Positions 12,184 through 23,505 of a stretch of DNA of 64,000 nt are shown here, piece by piece. Made by a program: the position numbers and the translations under genes. Each line of letters opens with the position of its first letter. Position 1 is the stretch's first letter. Below the pieces are notes generated by a model. The model was not told the origin of the DNA, did not search any database, and worked only from the letters and a program-made list of their open reading frames with translations. This DNA comes from Pseudopithomyces maydicus (Eukaryota > Ascomycota > Dothideomycetes > Pleosporales > Didymosphaeriaceae), in the NCBI GenBank assembly GCA_026873275.1, contig JANTUC010000022.1:186001-250000 (forward strand). Reading direction: 5' to 3'.

Positions 12184-13389
12184 TTACGGCTTCACCAGAA
12201 CTTTGCCAATAGTTTTCCGCGCCTCTAAATCTTCATGGACCTTTCGCATCTCTGAGAGCGGGTACGTATCGTGGATACGGATCTTAATGTTCTGCTTCAC
12301 CATGATGTCGAAGAGCTTTGTACACCATGGATGAACATTATTACCGATTGTTCCCATCAATGAACATTCGCCAGGACCAATAAAGCGAGCCTTCTTCGCA
12401 GCTAGCTCGCTGTATGGCATCTGCCCTGGGTAGCCAGACTGTCCCGATTAGTATGGGCTTTAACATAATTGAAAACAGAACAGTAAATAATACTCACAGT
12501 AGCGCCATAGGTGACAATAGTGCCATGCTGTGCCACCACAAGCACATTGTTCCACGTCTGATCCTTTCCGATGCCGTCCAATACGATATCGACACCATGA
12601 CCCTGGGTAATCTCCTCCACCCTAGCAACCAGATCACTCTCTTCCTTGTAATTGATCACATAATCCGCACCATGCTCCTTCGCGATGGCCAGTTTCTCGG
12701 CCGTACTCGCCGTGCCGATCGTCCTTGCGCCCTGCGCCTTGAGCAGCTGACACAACCACAGACCCACCCCACCGGCCGCCGCATGAACCAGAACCCAATC
12801 GCCCGGTTTGACCCTCACATTCTTTTCTACCAATATAAGTGCGAACAGGCCCTGCAGGAGCGCAGCAGCACCCATGCCGGGCTCCACGTCAGAGGGCACC
12901 GGGAAAGCCAACGAGGCAGGGACAGCGGTGAACTCCGCGTAGCTGCCATAGCTGAGCCAGACGACGCGATCGCCGACTTTGAATTTGCCAACGTTGCCGG
13001 TGCCCACGGAGACGATTTTGCCCTCTGCCTCGCGGCCGATGATGCCGTTGCGGGCGGCGCCGAACATTCCAGTGCGCCAGTATCTAAGTATCAGTCAGGA
13101 CCACGGCTTCGGTTTTCGAGACGAGCAAGGCTAGGGAGACAGACACATCCACGTAGTTGATGCCGATGAACTCGTTCTTGACCAGTATCTCTCCTGACCC
13201 TGGGGACGGTACAGCTAGGTCAGTTTTGTATTGCAGGACTTCGGGTCCGCCAAAGTGCTGCATTTGCACGCCGTTCATGCGCGAAGGAATAGATGCATTT
13301 GCCATTGTAGGTTTTGTAGAGTAAGGTCGTGGCGGAGGTGATCGTGTTGCAAAGTGTAAAGTCGTGATGAATACTCCAAGGCGTCGCAT
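12184..13389 (-). CDS. Zeta-crystallin-like quinone oxidoreductase (MDR)
   Basis: Exons 13145-13389, 12498-13083 and 12184-12438, giving 361 aa from the upstream ATG. It belongs to the medium-chain dehydrogenase/reductase superfamily and reduces quinones or enones with NADPH. Visible features are the MQHFGGPEVLQY start of the catalytic fold, NEFIGINYVDVYWRTGMF across intron 1, the nucleotide-binding motif VHAAAGGVGLWLCQL, GTASTAEKLAIAKEHGADYVINY, and a C-terminal EDLEARKTIGKVLVKP. No zinc ligands are evident, as expected for this branch. Translation from 13389 adds 28 residues, Arg-rich and acid-free, ending in RPYSTKPT, which looks like a mitochondrial presequence. An internal ATG at 13305 would give a cytosolic form. 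It could act in the neighbouring cluster or simply in redox defence. Confidence 0.88.
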
Positions 13390-15014
13390 TGAGATATGAG
13401 AGGCGAGAAAGGAACAATCAAGGGCGGCCTTGAAATAGTAGCTGTGTACGCCAGTGTGGCGCATACACAAATGGCGCTACTGCATGTTAACCCTGCACGG
13501 GTGGCTATCCAGTAACGTAAAGCGGCATTTCCCCACGCCAAGCCCATGTTTTCAAAGGACGTGAACGTAATAGAGTATATTAGTCTTTGTGGTTAGCGTA
13601 GGAGGCAATCTAGTTACTTGACTATTGTGCAACAATTTGGAAGGTATGAGAAGCATCATTTCCATTGTTGCACATTGCATTGTCCGTTCAATTGGACATG
13701 CGATTTTGGATAATATATTAGTTGAACACTTAGTTGAAATTTTTATCTTCCAATTGGATGCAAGCATAACGCGCCAAAAATTTGCAGTGTACTATGGCAT
13801 ACACATACAGACAATGCTCCCAGTATAGCAGGAAACTGACAAGAAAGGAGCTGTCAGTTTTCGATTTAGTCGTGAGGAGTAGACAGGGCATGCCGACTCC
13901 AATCAAACAGCCAGACGCAACGGTTTCATCAACAAGAGGCTGCAAATAATTGACCAAATTAGAGGGGATGAACATAATTTATGAGCGCGTGGAGAAGGCG
14001 AGCGAGCCGTTATCGGTCAATAATGTGCCAGTAAAAAACATGGATGTGCAATTTGCTAATTTAAGATTTGATACACAAGATACGTTCTGCAGTGGCGTTT
14101 CCCTACTATTGTAATATATGCAGAGATTTTTATCGACTTGGCTTATTTCGTGACAATGGAGAAAGATCCTGTTAGCAACCGTCACAATTAAATTGACTAG
14201 TGGATAAGATAGCGTCATTCACCCAGGAATATCTTAAATTGAGTGGATAGTTGAGAACATACATCTCTAAAAATACCAAGAAAATGAGAAGAGAGGAAAG
14301 GACCTTTGCCAGCATCAGTATTAAAGATATTAGAGACAGTACGGTCGATCTAGCTAGCTTCTTCCAACTACAGTGAATGGACTGGCTTTGAAAGTAGGAT
14401 AGAGGCGTCTATGATTACGAAATCTACAACGCAGTATAAGTGGCATGTTTGCCAAATACCTCGAGCCTTCAATCGTTCGAAAAGTCTTGATAGGAGAGTG
14501 CTTCGTGTTTTTGCACACAATAGTAATACTAGTGATCTATCGCGGTGGAATTATCGATCATGGGGTAGAAAATGCTTACAACATCACCCGCAGTGGCGTG
14601 AATAATATTACCTACTTTCAACTCAGGTCGAATTTTCTTAATTTGGACGGTGATGAAATCAGATCAATCTTATCAACTTGAACCATCACTGGGACAAAGT
14701 ACACTCCACGGACGAATTTTGCACGATATAACCAGACATTAGATGTCGAAAAAAATACTGTAGCCATTCATTCCGTATAGAATAATCTTTCGATCTCTTC
14801 AAGTCAAGTCACCGAAGGCAAGACGATATATCGGTTCTTATCACGTCCAACACGGTCTCGGGACATTTCCAAGGTCCCCCGCTTAAAATATCATACCGTC
14901 TGACCTACTCGCGAACCCAAGTTAACAAATAGCCTCTATCCACGGCAAACCATAACATGACACCAAACAGATAGCACCTCAAATCACGAACGATCACACC
15001 CGTTCTCCCCGTCC
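13390..15014. other. AT-rich gene-free spacer
   Basis: This 1.6 kb is visibly richer in A/T than the flanking genes and lacks any coherent reading frame. It might be a decayed repeat, but no terminal repeats or transposase remnants are visible. Confidence 0.5.
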
Positions 15015-16074
15015 TCAAAAACCCCTCGCCCGATTCCCCAAATCCAGCCCAACAACCCCAATCCTAAGATACGTCTCATCCGCTTCCATCCTCTCCCTTT
15101 CAGCGCTCCCCGCCAACTCTCCGACATCCCACGCGGCCCACACGACGCGATTATGGACAAAGGCCGCCTCCTCGGACGCTGCCCACACCGCAAATCCCCC
15201 GCAAGATCAGCTGTCCCCGGAATCAGCGACACGCTCCCACGATGTTCATGGGTCACTTACGTTCATCGGTGGCGAACACATCCTCGCTCAAACCCACGTT
15301 CTTGATGCTGTCGGCGTACACGGTGCCCGGGTGCATGTGAACGACCTGCAGGTTTTCGCGGCCGACCTGCTGGGCGAGCAGCTGGAGGAAGTGGGTGCCG
15401 GAGGATTTGCTCAGGATGTAGGGGGATATGAGGTGTACGGCGAGGGGTGGTGTCCTTGGTGGATGGCTGCGGTGGTGACGTTGATGAGGTACTTTGGGGG
15501 ATAATTAGCAGATGGCGTGATCCATGTTGGGAGACTGCACCTTCTTCTTTTCGGCGTTCTGCTTGAGGAACCGCTCTGCGAGGAGCATTGGGCCCTTGAC
15601 GTTGGCTTCCATGTGCGTCCAGAGCTCGTCCATGCCGAGGTCCAGCATGGGCCCGGGAGTTGGAAACTTAGCCGCGTTCAGAACGAGGACGTCGACGGCG
15701 AGGCCTTTGGTTGCGAGGTCGTCGAAGATGGAATCGATGTCTGGTTTGCTCGTCATATCGCCCTTGTACGTCAGAACCGTGCTGGAACTGTGCTTTGGAA
15801 GTGCGCCGCGGAGCTCGGCAGCCGTTGCCTCCAAGACCTCTAGACGTCTTCCGATGATAACGACATGGGAAGCTGATGCCGCCAGGAAGCTCTGCGAGAT
15901 GGCTTTACCAATTCCAGTGCCGCCTCCAGATATCAGGACAACTCTTCCGGATTGGTTGAGTTCGGGCCTGGTAGGGGAGATGGCAGGGTAAACGGTCCTG
16001 TGGACTGTAGGTGTGAAATTTGTCTTTTGGAGCTCAGCGATAAGGCTTCCCAACTGCGTTTTATCCATCTCCAT
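15015..16074 (-). CDS. Short-chain dehydrogenase/reductase, two frame breaks
   Basis: Exons 15541-16074, 15261-15491 and 15015-15210. The classical SDR signs are present: cofactor motif SGGGTGIGKA, VLVLNAAKF (NNAG equivalent), and a YxxxK active site as SPYILSK, followed by VHMHPGTVYADS and AVWAASEEAAF. The last motif group resembles fungal SDRs of about 320 aa. Two single-base losses interrupt the frame: one at a G4 run (15444-15447), just before the active site, and one at a C5 run (15196-15200), before AVWAAS. Allowing one base at each restores a full-length protein. The first intron is only 49 nt with a TGCTAAT branch site. It is divergent from the regulator gene across 405 bp, suggesting shared control. 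Confidence 0.8.
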
Positions 16075-16479
16075 GGCGAATTATAAGTTCAGAAATAGTA
16101 CGGTAGGCAGTATGTATCTAATATATCCAAGAAGTGACAACCAGAGTAGATTTGGTACCTGACTTCTGGGAGTATGTATATACCCAGGTACAATCGACGC
16201 CCAACCACATTTATAAACACCTTGATGAAAACCCATCGGCACAGTTTCCGTACCCGGAAATCAATTTTCGTCCGCGTATTTGTGCATTTACTACTTATAC
16301 ATCTGCCCTCACCGACTACTGTCGAAAACAAGCGGATCTGCATTGCGGGCGCTAATTACATCGGTTTAGCGCCCGCAGCACTCCCGCCGCCGTCGCAGCA
16401 CTATTCTCCAGCAGTCACCCATCACCGCCGGTCCTACTCCTCACACCCTCCCAAAAGAACATCCGCATTCGCTGCCATC
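16075..16479. promoter_or_regulatory. Divergent intergenic promoter region (SDR / regulator)
   Basis: This 405 bp lies between the start codons of the SDR and the Zn2Cys6 regulator. Such head-to-head spacing usually means a bidirectional promoter. Zn2Cys6 proteins bind CGG-type half sites. CGG/CCG words occur (near 16253 and 16370-16430) but not in an arrangement I can call an operator. Confidence 0.45.
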
Positions 16480-17681
16480 ATGCCCGTAGCCGGAGCCCGC
16501 AGATCGTGCACCCGATGCAACGAATCGAAACGCAAATGTGACCGGGTAACGCCCGCGTGCCGGTTATGTCGGAGGAAGGATTTGCCGTGCGTGTATCCCC
16601 CGCGGAAGCCATCCTGTTTCGTGCCAGCCCTGACGCCTGGAGGGAGACGTCTGCTCTGGATCTCAGCCTGTCTCTGCCAGGATATGAAGACGAGGGCGGT
16701 CATGCACCGATGGCGGAGGTTCTGGCGAACCTTGGGTTGGCTACATGTACTACTCAGGCGACGCATCTGCGCGTGGTGCCTGATCCGCGGGCGAAGTGGT
16801 TCACTGCTCCGGAGGTTTTCTTCATCAATCATCAGCTGGAGCCGCTGCCGCCGAATTATCAGACTTCGGATTTGAAGATGTTTGTGAAGCTGGTCGATGG
16901 TTGGATGCGGGATTGGGTTGCTACCGGTAGCAATCCTTTCATTCATCCGCGATTATATGAGGCCAAGTTCCCCTCGTGTCTTCAAATGGCATTTGGGACT
17001 TTCTCTGCATATATTCACAGGACTTCCGCAAACACTGAGATGGTGTTGCAGACCACCAACGACCAGGCAACAGCCTTGATCTCTACGTACGAAGAAGTGA
17101 CATCTGATGATGTCCTCGGTGACCTTGCCGTTCTCCATGCCTTACTAGTATATCAAATGATTTGCCTATTCGATGGTGATATCCGCTCCCGTTACTTAGC
17201 CGAAGAACGCGCATCAATCCTAGCTGCACTGCAAGATCGCATCCTTCAGAAGACAAGCGCAGAGCTGGTAAGCAAAGTCTCAGCAGACGAGTTGTGCGAT
17301 TTGGCCGACATGTCGAGTTCTCCTGACGGCCGACTATGGCGATGCTGGATCATCTCGGAGAGTATCAGAAGGACTTGGCTTATCGGCCGAAGCATCGGCG
17401 CAGCGTACGAGGGACTGAAACATGGCTGGGCGCCATGCTACGGTCACGTTGTGGTCACGTCGCGGGAAGGGCTGTGGAAGGCTGACTCTGCATTTGCATG
17501 GCTTGAGATGTGTGTGGCGCGGGATGTGCTTGTCTTGGGACGAGATGAGGCTGAGCTTCTATTCGACAATCCGCCCACTGAGGTAGATGAGTTTTCTAAA
17601 GTAATGTTGCAGACAAGATTCGGAAAAGATCGATTTTTGCGATGGGCAGGGAGTAATTCCACAAGTCTCACCGACCAATAA
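16480..17681 (+). CDS. Zn2Cys6 fungal transcription factor, one frame break
   Basis: About 400 aa. The N-terminus has the complete binuclear zinc cluster: CTRCNESKRKCDRV followed by CRLCRRKDLPC, six cysteines with usual spacing, then VYPP. The remaining ~350 aa (from ETSALDLSLSLPGYEDE) are in another frame and read as a typical regulator body, with no other obvious domain. The switch falls between 16605 and 16650 and needs one extra base, most simply at the C3 run 16628-16630. It is too short to be an intron. The start at 16480 sits directly before the cluster. It is likely nuclear and, given its divergent position next to the SDR and cluster enzymes, a pathway-specific regulator (inference). 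Confidence 0.82.
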
Positions 17682-18398
17682 TCCTCCATTGAATGTTGGT
17701 CGTCTATCAAAAGGAGGATATCAGAGACGAGTTTTCCCTCAAGTCCATTTGCTTCTGTGTGGAGAGATTCCTCCATATTCCCCACTGATACCATATCCTT
17801 TATTTTTGAAGAGATAGCAGCTGAGTATCTGACTGGATGAAACTGGCTGAGAAAAAGCTGTCGTCCTCTTTTACGACAATTGGAAACGTTTGTAGTTCAA
17901 AAGGATAGGGATCTGTGGAGAAAGTCAATCCAAAGGTCGATTCATCCAATCTTTTGGTCACGTGATTGGAAGAGTTCCACCAAGGTTCCAAAGGTAAGGT
18001 TAGGTACTTACCTAATTGATCCAACCACATGATAGTATCTAGTCCACTTTCTGCATATATAACTCTAACTTCCTTCTAGGGACTCAGGGCAGCGAAATAC
18101 AACTTATGTTCACCAAAGCCACAGGCTCTCAACTCCACAATACCATATATACATACAGGATGCCCGACAAAGCGATCCCTCCCTACAAGAACCATCTCGT
18201 CATGCATGTTTTCGTCCATCAGCATCTATCACGAAACAACACAAATGCCATCAGACCTTCAGCCTGACCCACAAAGCAACAAAAGTAGATAACCAACACA
18301 TCCATTGGACAAAAATTACGTGCACATTCCACTGCCCTAGCAACTCATCACTCATCGCTCATCATCCATCCCACACCCGACCCCACCCCCTCCCCCAA
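17682..18398. other. Convergent 3' spacer
   Basis: No gene is seen. A short open frame near 17800-18030 on the minus strand lacks family features. Confidence 0.5.
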
Positions 18399-20626
18399 TC
18401 ACGCCCGCACATCATGCACATACCTGGGCTCCACCTCCACAATCGGCCCATGATACGTCTTCTTCGCCCACACCAGATAATACACCCCACTGAAGATGAC
18501 AAAGAACCCCGTCACCAGCACCGACCAATTCATATTCATCGTGTTAACCTCAGCGTAACTCGGCCAGAAGCTAAAAAACAGCACGAACAAAAGGTACGCG
18601 CAGCAAAACGCATTGTTCGCGATGCCCAGCGCGCCGGGGATGCGCCAGGGGCCCCACGCGATCGGGCCGCCGGGCGCGCTGCTCGAGGTGGGGGACGCCA
18701 TGCTGGAGGGCGGCGAGGACGAGGAGGAGACGATGCCGCCGGTGCAGCGGCGGTAGAGCAGGAGGGAGGCGACGAGGAGGTAGGAGGAGAAGAGGCCTGC
18801 GATGGAGATGGAGATTACGCCGTTGAAGGCGGTGGTCGAGCCGATGTTTACGAGGGCTAGGATGCATGCGATCAGGGTCGTTGCTGTCACCGCGTACACG
18901 GGGATGGACGTCCGCTTGCTGACCTGCACCTTGTTAGCTTTCTCGCCGCGATTTATTTCCACGCTACATATGTATGTATATGTATGTATATGTATGTATA
19001 TATATGTACATACCTTACTCAACGTGCGCCACCCAGGGAGTCCCCTGTCGCGGGAAAACGCCCAGAACACGCGCGACGAGGAGGCGAGCAGCCCGACGGT
19101 TGCGCTGACGGCGAGGCAGAAGACGAGCGACGACATGACGGCGGCGCCGGCGGTCGAGTTGGTGGCGTGCTTGAAGATGGCGACGAAGGGGTAGGCGGGG
19201 TTTTCGGCGAGGGCGGCGTCGATGTCGCCGGCGCGGTGGAGGACGGTGACGATCATGGCGAAGCCGAGGGAGCCGTTGATCATGACGCCGGTCATGATGG
19301 AGCGGGGGAGGACGAGCTGCGCGTTTTGGATTTCTTCGCTCATCTAGATGGTGTCAGTGGGGGCTGGGTTTTTTTTTACATATTTACACTGAAGGTTGGA
19401 GTTAGGGGGGTTCTTACGTGGATGGCGCCGTCGCCGCCTGCAAGGTATGTATGTTAGATTGGATGGACATGTGGTGACGGGTTTGAGGGCTCTACGTACC
19501 GACGAACGCAAACACACTCCCCATGATCCCAATGCAGAACGACAGTCCCTGACTCGACCACCCACCCAGGTTGAAGAACGTTGTAAAGACCTCCTTGGGA
19601 TCACCCTTCGGGCCGAGCGTCAACAACGGGATGAGGACTGCGAAGAACCCCACGATGTGCAGGACGAGCAGAGCGCCCTCGAACTTGGGGAGCAATCGTC
19701 CGGCGGCAACGTTGATGGTGATGCAGAACATCATGATCGCCCAGTAGAGTAATGTGCCGTGCCAGTTCTTGGGCTCGTAGGTCGGCGTCGTGAGGATGAC
19801 TAGCCCTTGGACGAGGGTGCCGGTTAGGTAGGCGCCGGAGGCAACGGAGGCTTGCCAGCCCGCGAGAGTGAGCCATCCTGTTTGAGAGGGTCGTCAGCAG
19901 GATGCTACATAGGAATTGGAAAGCTTGCTGTACCGGAGATGTAGGAGAGGATCTTTTTCATATTGGCAGGTGCCAGCATGGAAACCTGGTAGCTGTTAGG
20001 TTGGGCTTCGCAATGGATCTTGATTGATCGAGTCGTACCCAATGATACTGTCCGCCAGAGGTTGGTGCCCTGCCAATGATTAGCATATTCAGTTTCCAAT
20101 GATTAGCTGGGTTACATACATCGATACGAGTTCGGATAGCACAATGAAAGTCGATATCGTGCCCATCCAAACGACCAGATACCCGTATATGATGCCCGCG
20201 GGCCCACCACTTCCACTGTTAGAAACTGCTTTCCAAAACTTTCGGCTCTCAAACGCTTACTTCTGAAGCCCGACGAGAAAAAGCCTACACACTCCGTTAG
20301 CGCCCCAACGCCATTCCGCATCGGCAGACCTACACAAGCGATCCCTCCCAAGTGATCAAAACCGTACAACTGAACCCCAGAATCGACAAGAAGCCAAACC
20401 GTCGCTAGACGTCCCGCGTTAACACCCGGATCCGTGCCAGTCTTCTTTCTGCATCATTGCATGTATGTATGGGGATGTATGTATGGGGGTAGAGCGGCAT
20501 ACATACCTTCAACACGGGCTTCTTCCCCAGCCTCGACAGCGCCGCATCATCGCTGTCCATGGTCCCCGCCCGATCGTGCACCTCGCGCAGCTCCAAGCTG
20601 CCATTCTTACTACTGTGTTGCTCCAT
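18399..20626 (-). CDS. Amino acid/GABA-type permease (APC superfamily)
   Basis: Multi-exon gene with start at 20626 (MEQHSSKNGSLELREV) and stop at 18399. After a polar N-terminus come RRFGFLSILGFSCTVLITWEG, GGPAGIIYGYLVVWMGT, APTSGGQYHW, SYISG, a long segment of membrane spans (NVAAGRLLPKFEGALL), GDGAIHMSEEIQNA, then RTSIPVYAVTATT and a final set of spans ending in EPRYVHDVRA. APTSGGQYHW and the HMSEEI motif are hallmarks of the fungal amino acid/choline/GABA permease group (12 TM). A Ser/Pro-rich loop (near SSSSSPPSSMASPTSS) lies between late spans. The substrate cannot be fixed from sequence. Several introns contain TATG microsatellite tracts, notably 18967-19012. It probably sits in the plasma membrane. 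Confidence 0.88.
18967..19012. repeat. (TATG)n microsatellite inside a permease intron
   Basis: TATGTA units repeat with slight variation across about 45 bp in an intron of the permease gene, directly next to the donor side of that intron on the minus strand. Confidence 0.85.
20458..20512. repeat. ATGTATG microsatellite at the first permease intron
   Basis: Two short ATGTATGTATGGGG units sit immediately downstream of the exon 1 donor, which itself reads GTATGTATG on the minus strand. Confidence 0.75.
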
Positions 20627-21596
20627 GGTGGATGGATGCACGGCACGGTACGACGGGCGCAGCGAAGACGCGCAGAGGAACGCAAAACGAACGGTTTGTA
20701 TGTATGTATGTATTTCTAGAAGGATGTATGACGAACAGCAGAAGCATACATATCAATGGCTAGCTAGCCAGCGCTGGCGACAACAATATTCCGCGCAGGG
20801 TCCGCAATTTAGCCCAGCGCGGGAGGGAGAGGCGCCACCATTATTGCCGCGGTGCACTACTGTACACATGCATGTGGGTATGCGTGTCTAATTTCGCACC
20901 CTGTTCCTGCAGGCGTGCCTATGCTGCTCTAGCCGCATCCGGGGCGACGAGCGCACGCGAAGTTTGGGCCTGGCGTTGCGTGGGTGGAGGATGGGGCTGG
21001 GGGTGGTCTGTTGGCGTTGGAAATGGTAGGTGACTTAAGTCTTGGATACTGTGGAGGTAGGCCTGGTGGGCCGTGGTAGGGTCTGGTAGGAGGCCCTGGC
21101 AGGCCCTGGCAGGGGGTGAACGGCTCCGGCCCGCCTGCCAGCCCCACACACACTACATACGCTTACATACATGGTTCGCTCGTTCGTGCGTCGATACATA
21201 TATCCGCGCGTTTAACGAATCGGTGGGAAGGCTGGAAGGGGAATGTCGAGATACGTACATACATACGTACATACTGGTAGGAGACGCGATAAGTTGCAGA
21301 TATATGGTGTCGCATAGCTATGTATGTACTTGCTACATATCCTATCTATCTATCTATCTGCCGAGCCCGCCATCTCCTCTCCTCTCCTCTATCTACATAC
21401 CATACGTCCATACATACATACGACCGTGGCGCCTCATCACACGTCCGTATTCGCGTCCGTATGTATGTATGTACCCATCTCCACCCACGTCCCCTCGTAT
21501 GCCCCGTCTAGCCTCCCACAACCACAACACACACACGTAAATAACGCGCCCCGTTCTCCGCGGATAGAACGGATGGGCGCCACATCCCCGGGTACG

Positions 21597-21635
21597 CATC
21601 GCATCGCACCGCACCGCATCGCAGCGTATCGCGTC
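21597..21635. repeat. Pentanucleotide (CGCAT/CGCAC)n repeat
   Basis: About eight near-perfect copies of a GC-rich five-base unit. Confidence 0.75.
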
Positions 21636-22246
21636 TGTTTCCAACCGTCTTTCCTTTTTCCATCGGTGCTTTTTCCTAAATGCGTGCCTGCTTCGGTTCG
21701 GGGGATCGGAATGCGCAGGGCCAGGGCCAGTGCCAGTGCGTGCTGTTGCTGTGCCGCAGGACCACAGCACCGGGTCCATGCTCTGCGCAGGGCTCTGCGC
21801 AGGGGGCCGCTCAACAGTCTAGGTAGGTGGGCCAGTCCAGTCCAGTCCAGTCCCACATATGCCCATACGTGCACGCGCTGGTGTGCGCTTGCGTGTCGTA
21901 CGTGTCGTACATACATACATACATGAGCGTTTGGGTGGGCGGGTTGGAACGGTTTTCGTCGCATGTTGGGAGCTGGGGCCAGGCGTTTGGTTGGCTGCGA
22001 TGTCTGGACGTCTGTACGTCTGGACGTCTGGAGGTGTGCGCTTTTTTTATATATGTACGCTACGTTGTGAGATGTCGTTGCCCTGTTTGTTGCGTCTGGT
22101 TAGTCTTTGGCGAATTTGCCTTTGGTTGCGGTCGCCATGGCGTGTACAGGTCTGCGCGACGATAATTGAGAGACTCGTTGCCTGGTTTTTCTCACGGACA
22201 GGTGGGACCAGCTCTGGGACAATGTAGCGCTGATAGTTTTACTGGA

Positions 22247-22287
22247 CGTGATGTGATGGGATGTGATGGGATGCGATGGGATGGGAT
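22247..22287. repeat. Decamer repeat (GATGTGATGG)
   Basis: Four imperfect tandem copies lie about 25 bp beyond the stop codon of the minus-strand membrane protein gene. Confidence 0.75.
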
Positions 22288-22312
22288 ACATGTTAAAAGA
22301 CATAGCCAATGC

Positions 22313-23505
22313 TCAATTCCTCAGCGACGACTCCACAGTGTACGTCTGCGTCTTGCTAATCCCATCACTCGGGCGAGTGGCCGAGCTCTTGGAGACCTCG
22401 AGGAGCTCGTACACGCGGCTGTTGCCCTCGGTCGAGCGCTCCGTTTTCCACCCCGGCTCCTCGATGCCGATCAGACCCGACTCGAAGCTCTGCATGAAGA
22501 TGCTGGTATACGGCAACGACGTCGTGACGATGGCGAGGCTCTGCACGATCTGGTTGCTGATGGTCGAGCGCCAGTAGCCCAGCGTGTGGTCGTCCTTCTG
22601 CGCGCCCGACGAGTCCTGCTGGAAGAGGTAGAGCTGGAGCGCGGCCGCGGTGGAGACCCTGTTGGTCAGTTGGGGGTTGCGAACACCGGTGGGATGGATG
22701 GATACGTACAGGAGTCTGCAGGTGAAGAGGCTGATGACGTAGAACTTGCGGGATCGGGATATGTGTAGGGGTATCATGATGCTGATTTCCAGGGCGACAA
22801 GTGCGATTTCGGATATTATGTTGAGTATCGAAACTACCTCCCACCACTGGAACTATTGGTGCGTGTTAGTTTGCGAACCTATGGTCGTTCAAAACGAAGA
22901 CTCACTGCATTGAGGCAATTCCCAGAGGTCTTGTCCCACGTGTGGGGAGTACGACACTGGAAAGCAGCAATGAAGACGGACACGACCAGCCAAAGTATAG
23001 AAAACCCCCAAGGCCATAATTCAGGCGTTGGTCAAGTTTCTTGGGCGACAACCCGTGGATGAACGCTGCAATCGCCAGCTTAGAAAGCGCGATACAAAAC
23101 AGAAAGAGGATCGTCGCAGCGTACTCGCACTATCCCTGATCTCAGCTCAAGCATCATGCAGGCAACCCTTTTCACTGACCTTCAAAACCGTCTCCAACTG
23201 TCCGCTTTCCAGCGAACTCGACGGCTTCCCAAAGCCATTCGTAGTCTGGATGATGACAGACACTGACTGCGCCGTGCCAAAGATCTGCCGCACAGTGAGC
23301 TCGCGTCCAAGCCCCTCGCGACGGGAACATCTCGCACCAACGCCAGGAAGGCAAACCCAGTCTCGATGGTGATGGAGCGCACCAGATAGATCTTGATGCC
23401 CGCGTGCGAGAAGAAAGCCAGAACGCTAACGGCCAGGCAAAACCATGTCACAATCTGCACGACGGGCGTCCGGTTCGACGCGGAGACAAGCACTTGATCC
23501 GCCAT
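22313..23505 (-). CDS. Rhodopsin-like/PTH11-type integral membrane protein, two frame breaks
   Basis: Three or more exons starting at 23505 (MADQVLVSASNRTP). Membrane spans are evident: IVTWFCLAVSVLAFFSHAG, then RELTVRQIFGTAQSVSVIIQTTNGFGK, EYAATILFLFCIALSKLAIAAF, AFQCRTPHTWDKTSGNC, and a final exon with ISNQIVQSLAIVTTSLPYTSIFMQ. A TTNGFGKP segment followed by an SKL-containing span and a QC(R)TP...W segment matches the fungal rhodopsin/SAT4-like seven-TM family. Two one-base losses break the frame, at a C4 run (23312-23315) and at an A4C5 stretch (23001-23009). In both cases the conserved text resumes in the shifted frame. It is likely a plasma-membrane receptor-like protein. Its ligand is unknown. 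Confidence 0.78.

Larger units (their letters stand above)
20627..22312. other. Gene-free, simple-repeat-rich spacer
   Basis: This 1.7 kb contains several simple repeats and no credible gene: TATG and TACA tracts at 20698-20716 and 21250-21275, CTAT at 21340-21360, a GCATC/GCACC pentamer run at 21597-21635, GTCCA repeats at 21834-21852, a CATA tract at 21908-21925, and a GATGGGATGT run at 22247-22287. The long open frames over it have repetitive composition. Confidence 0.6.

Noticed and set aside
13390..15014. AT-rich spacer as a RIP-mutated transposon
   Set aside because: Only the base composition suggests it. No terminal repeats or recognisable element remnant could be found by eye. A RIP index and repeat search would be needed.
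20900..22160. Several 150-200-codon frames on both strands
   Set aside because: Built on tetra- and pentanucleotide repeats. Their Tyr/Ile/His-rich composition reflects the repeats.
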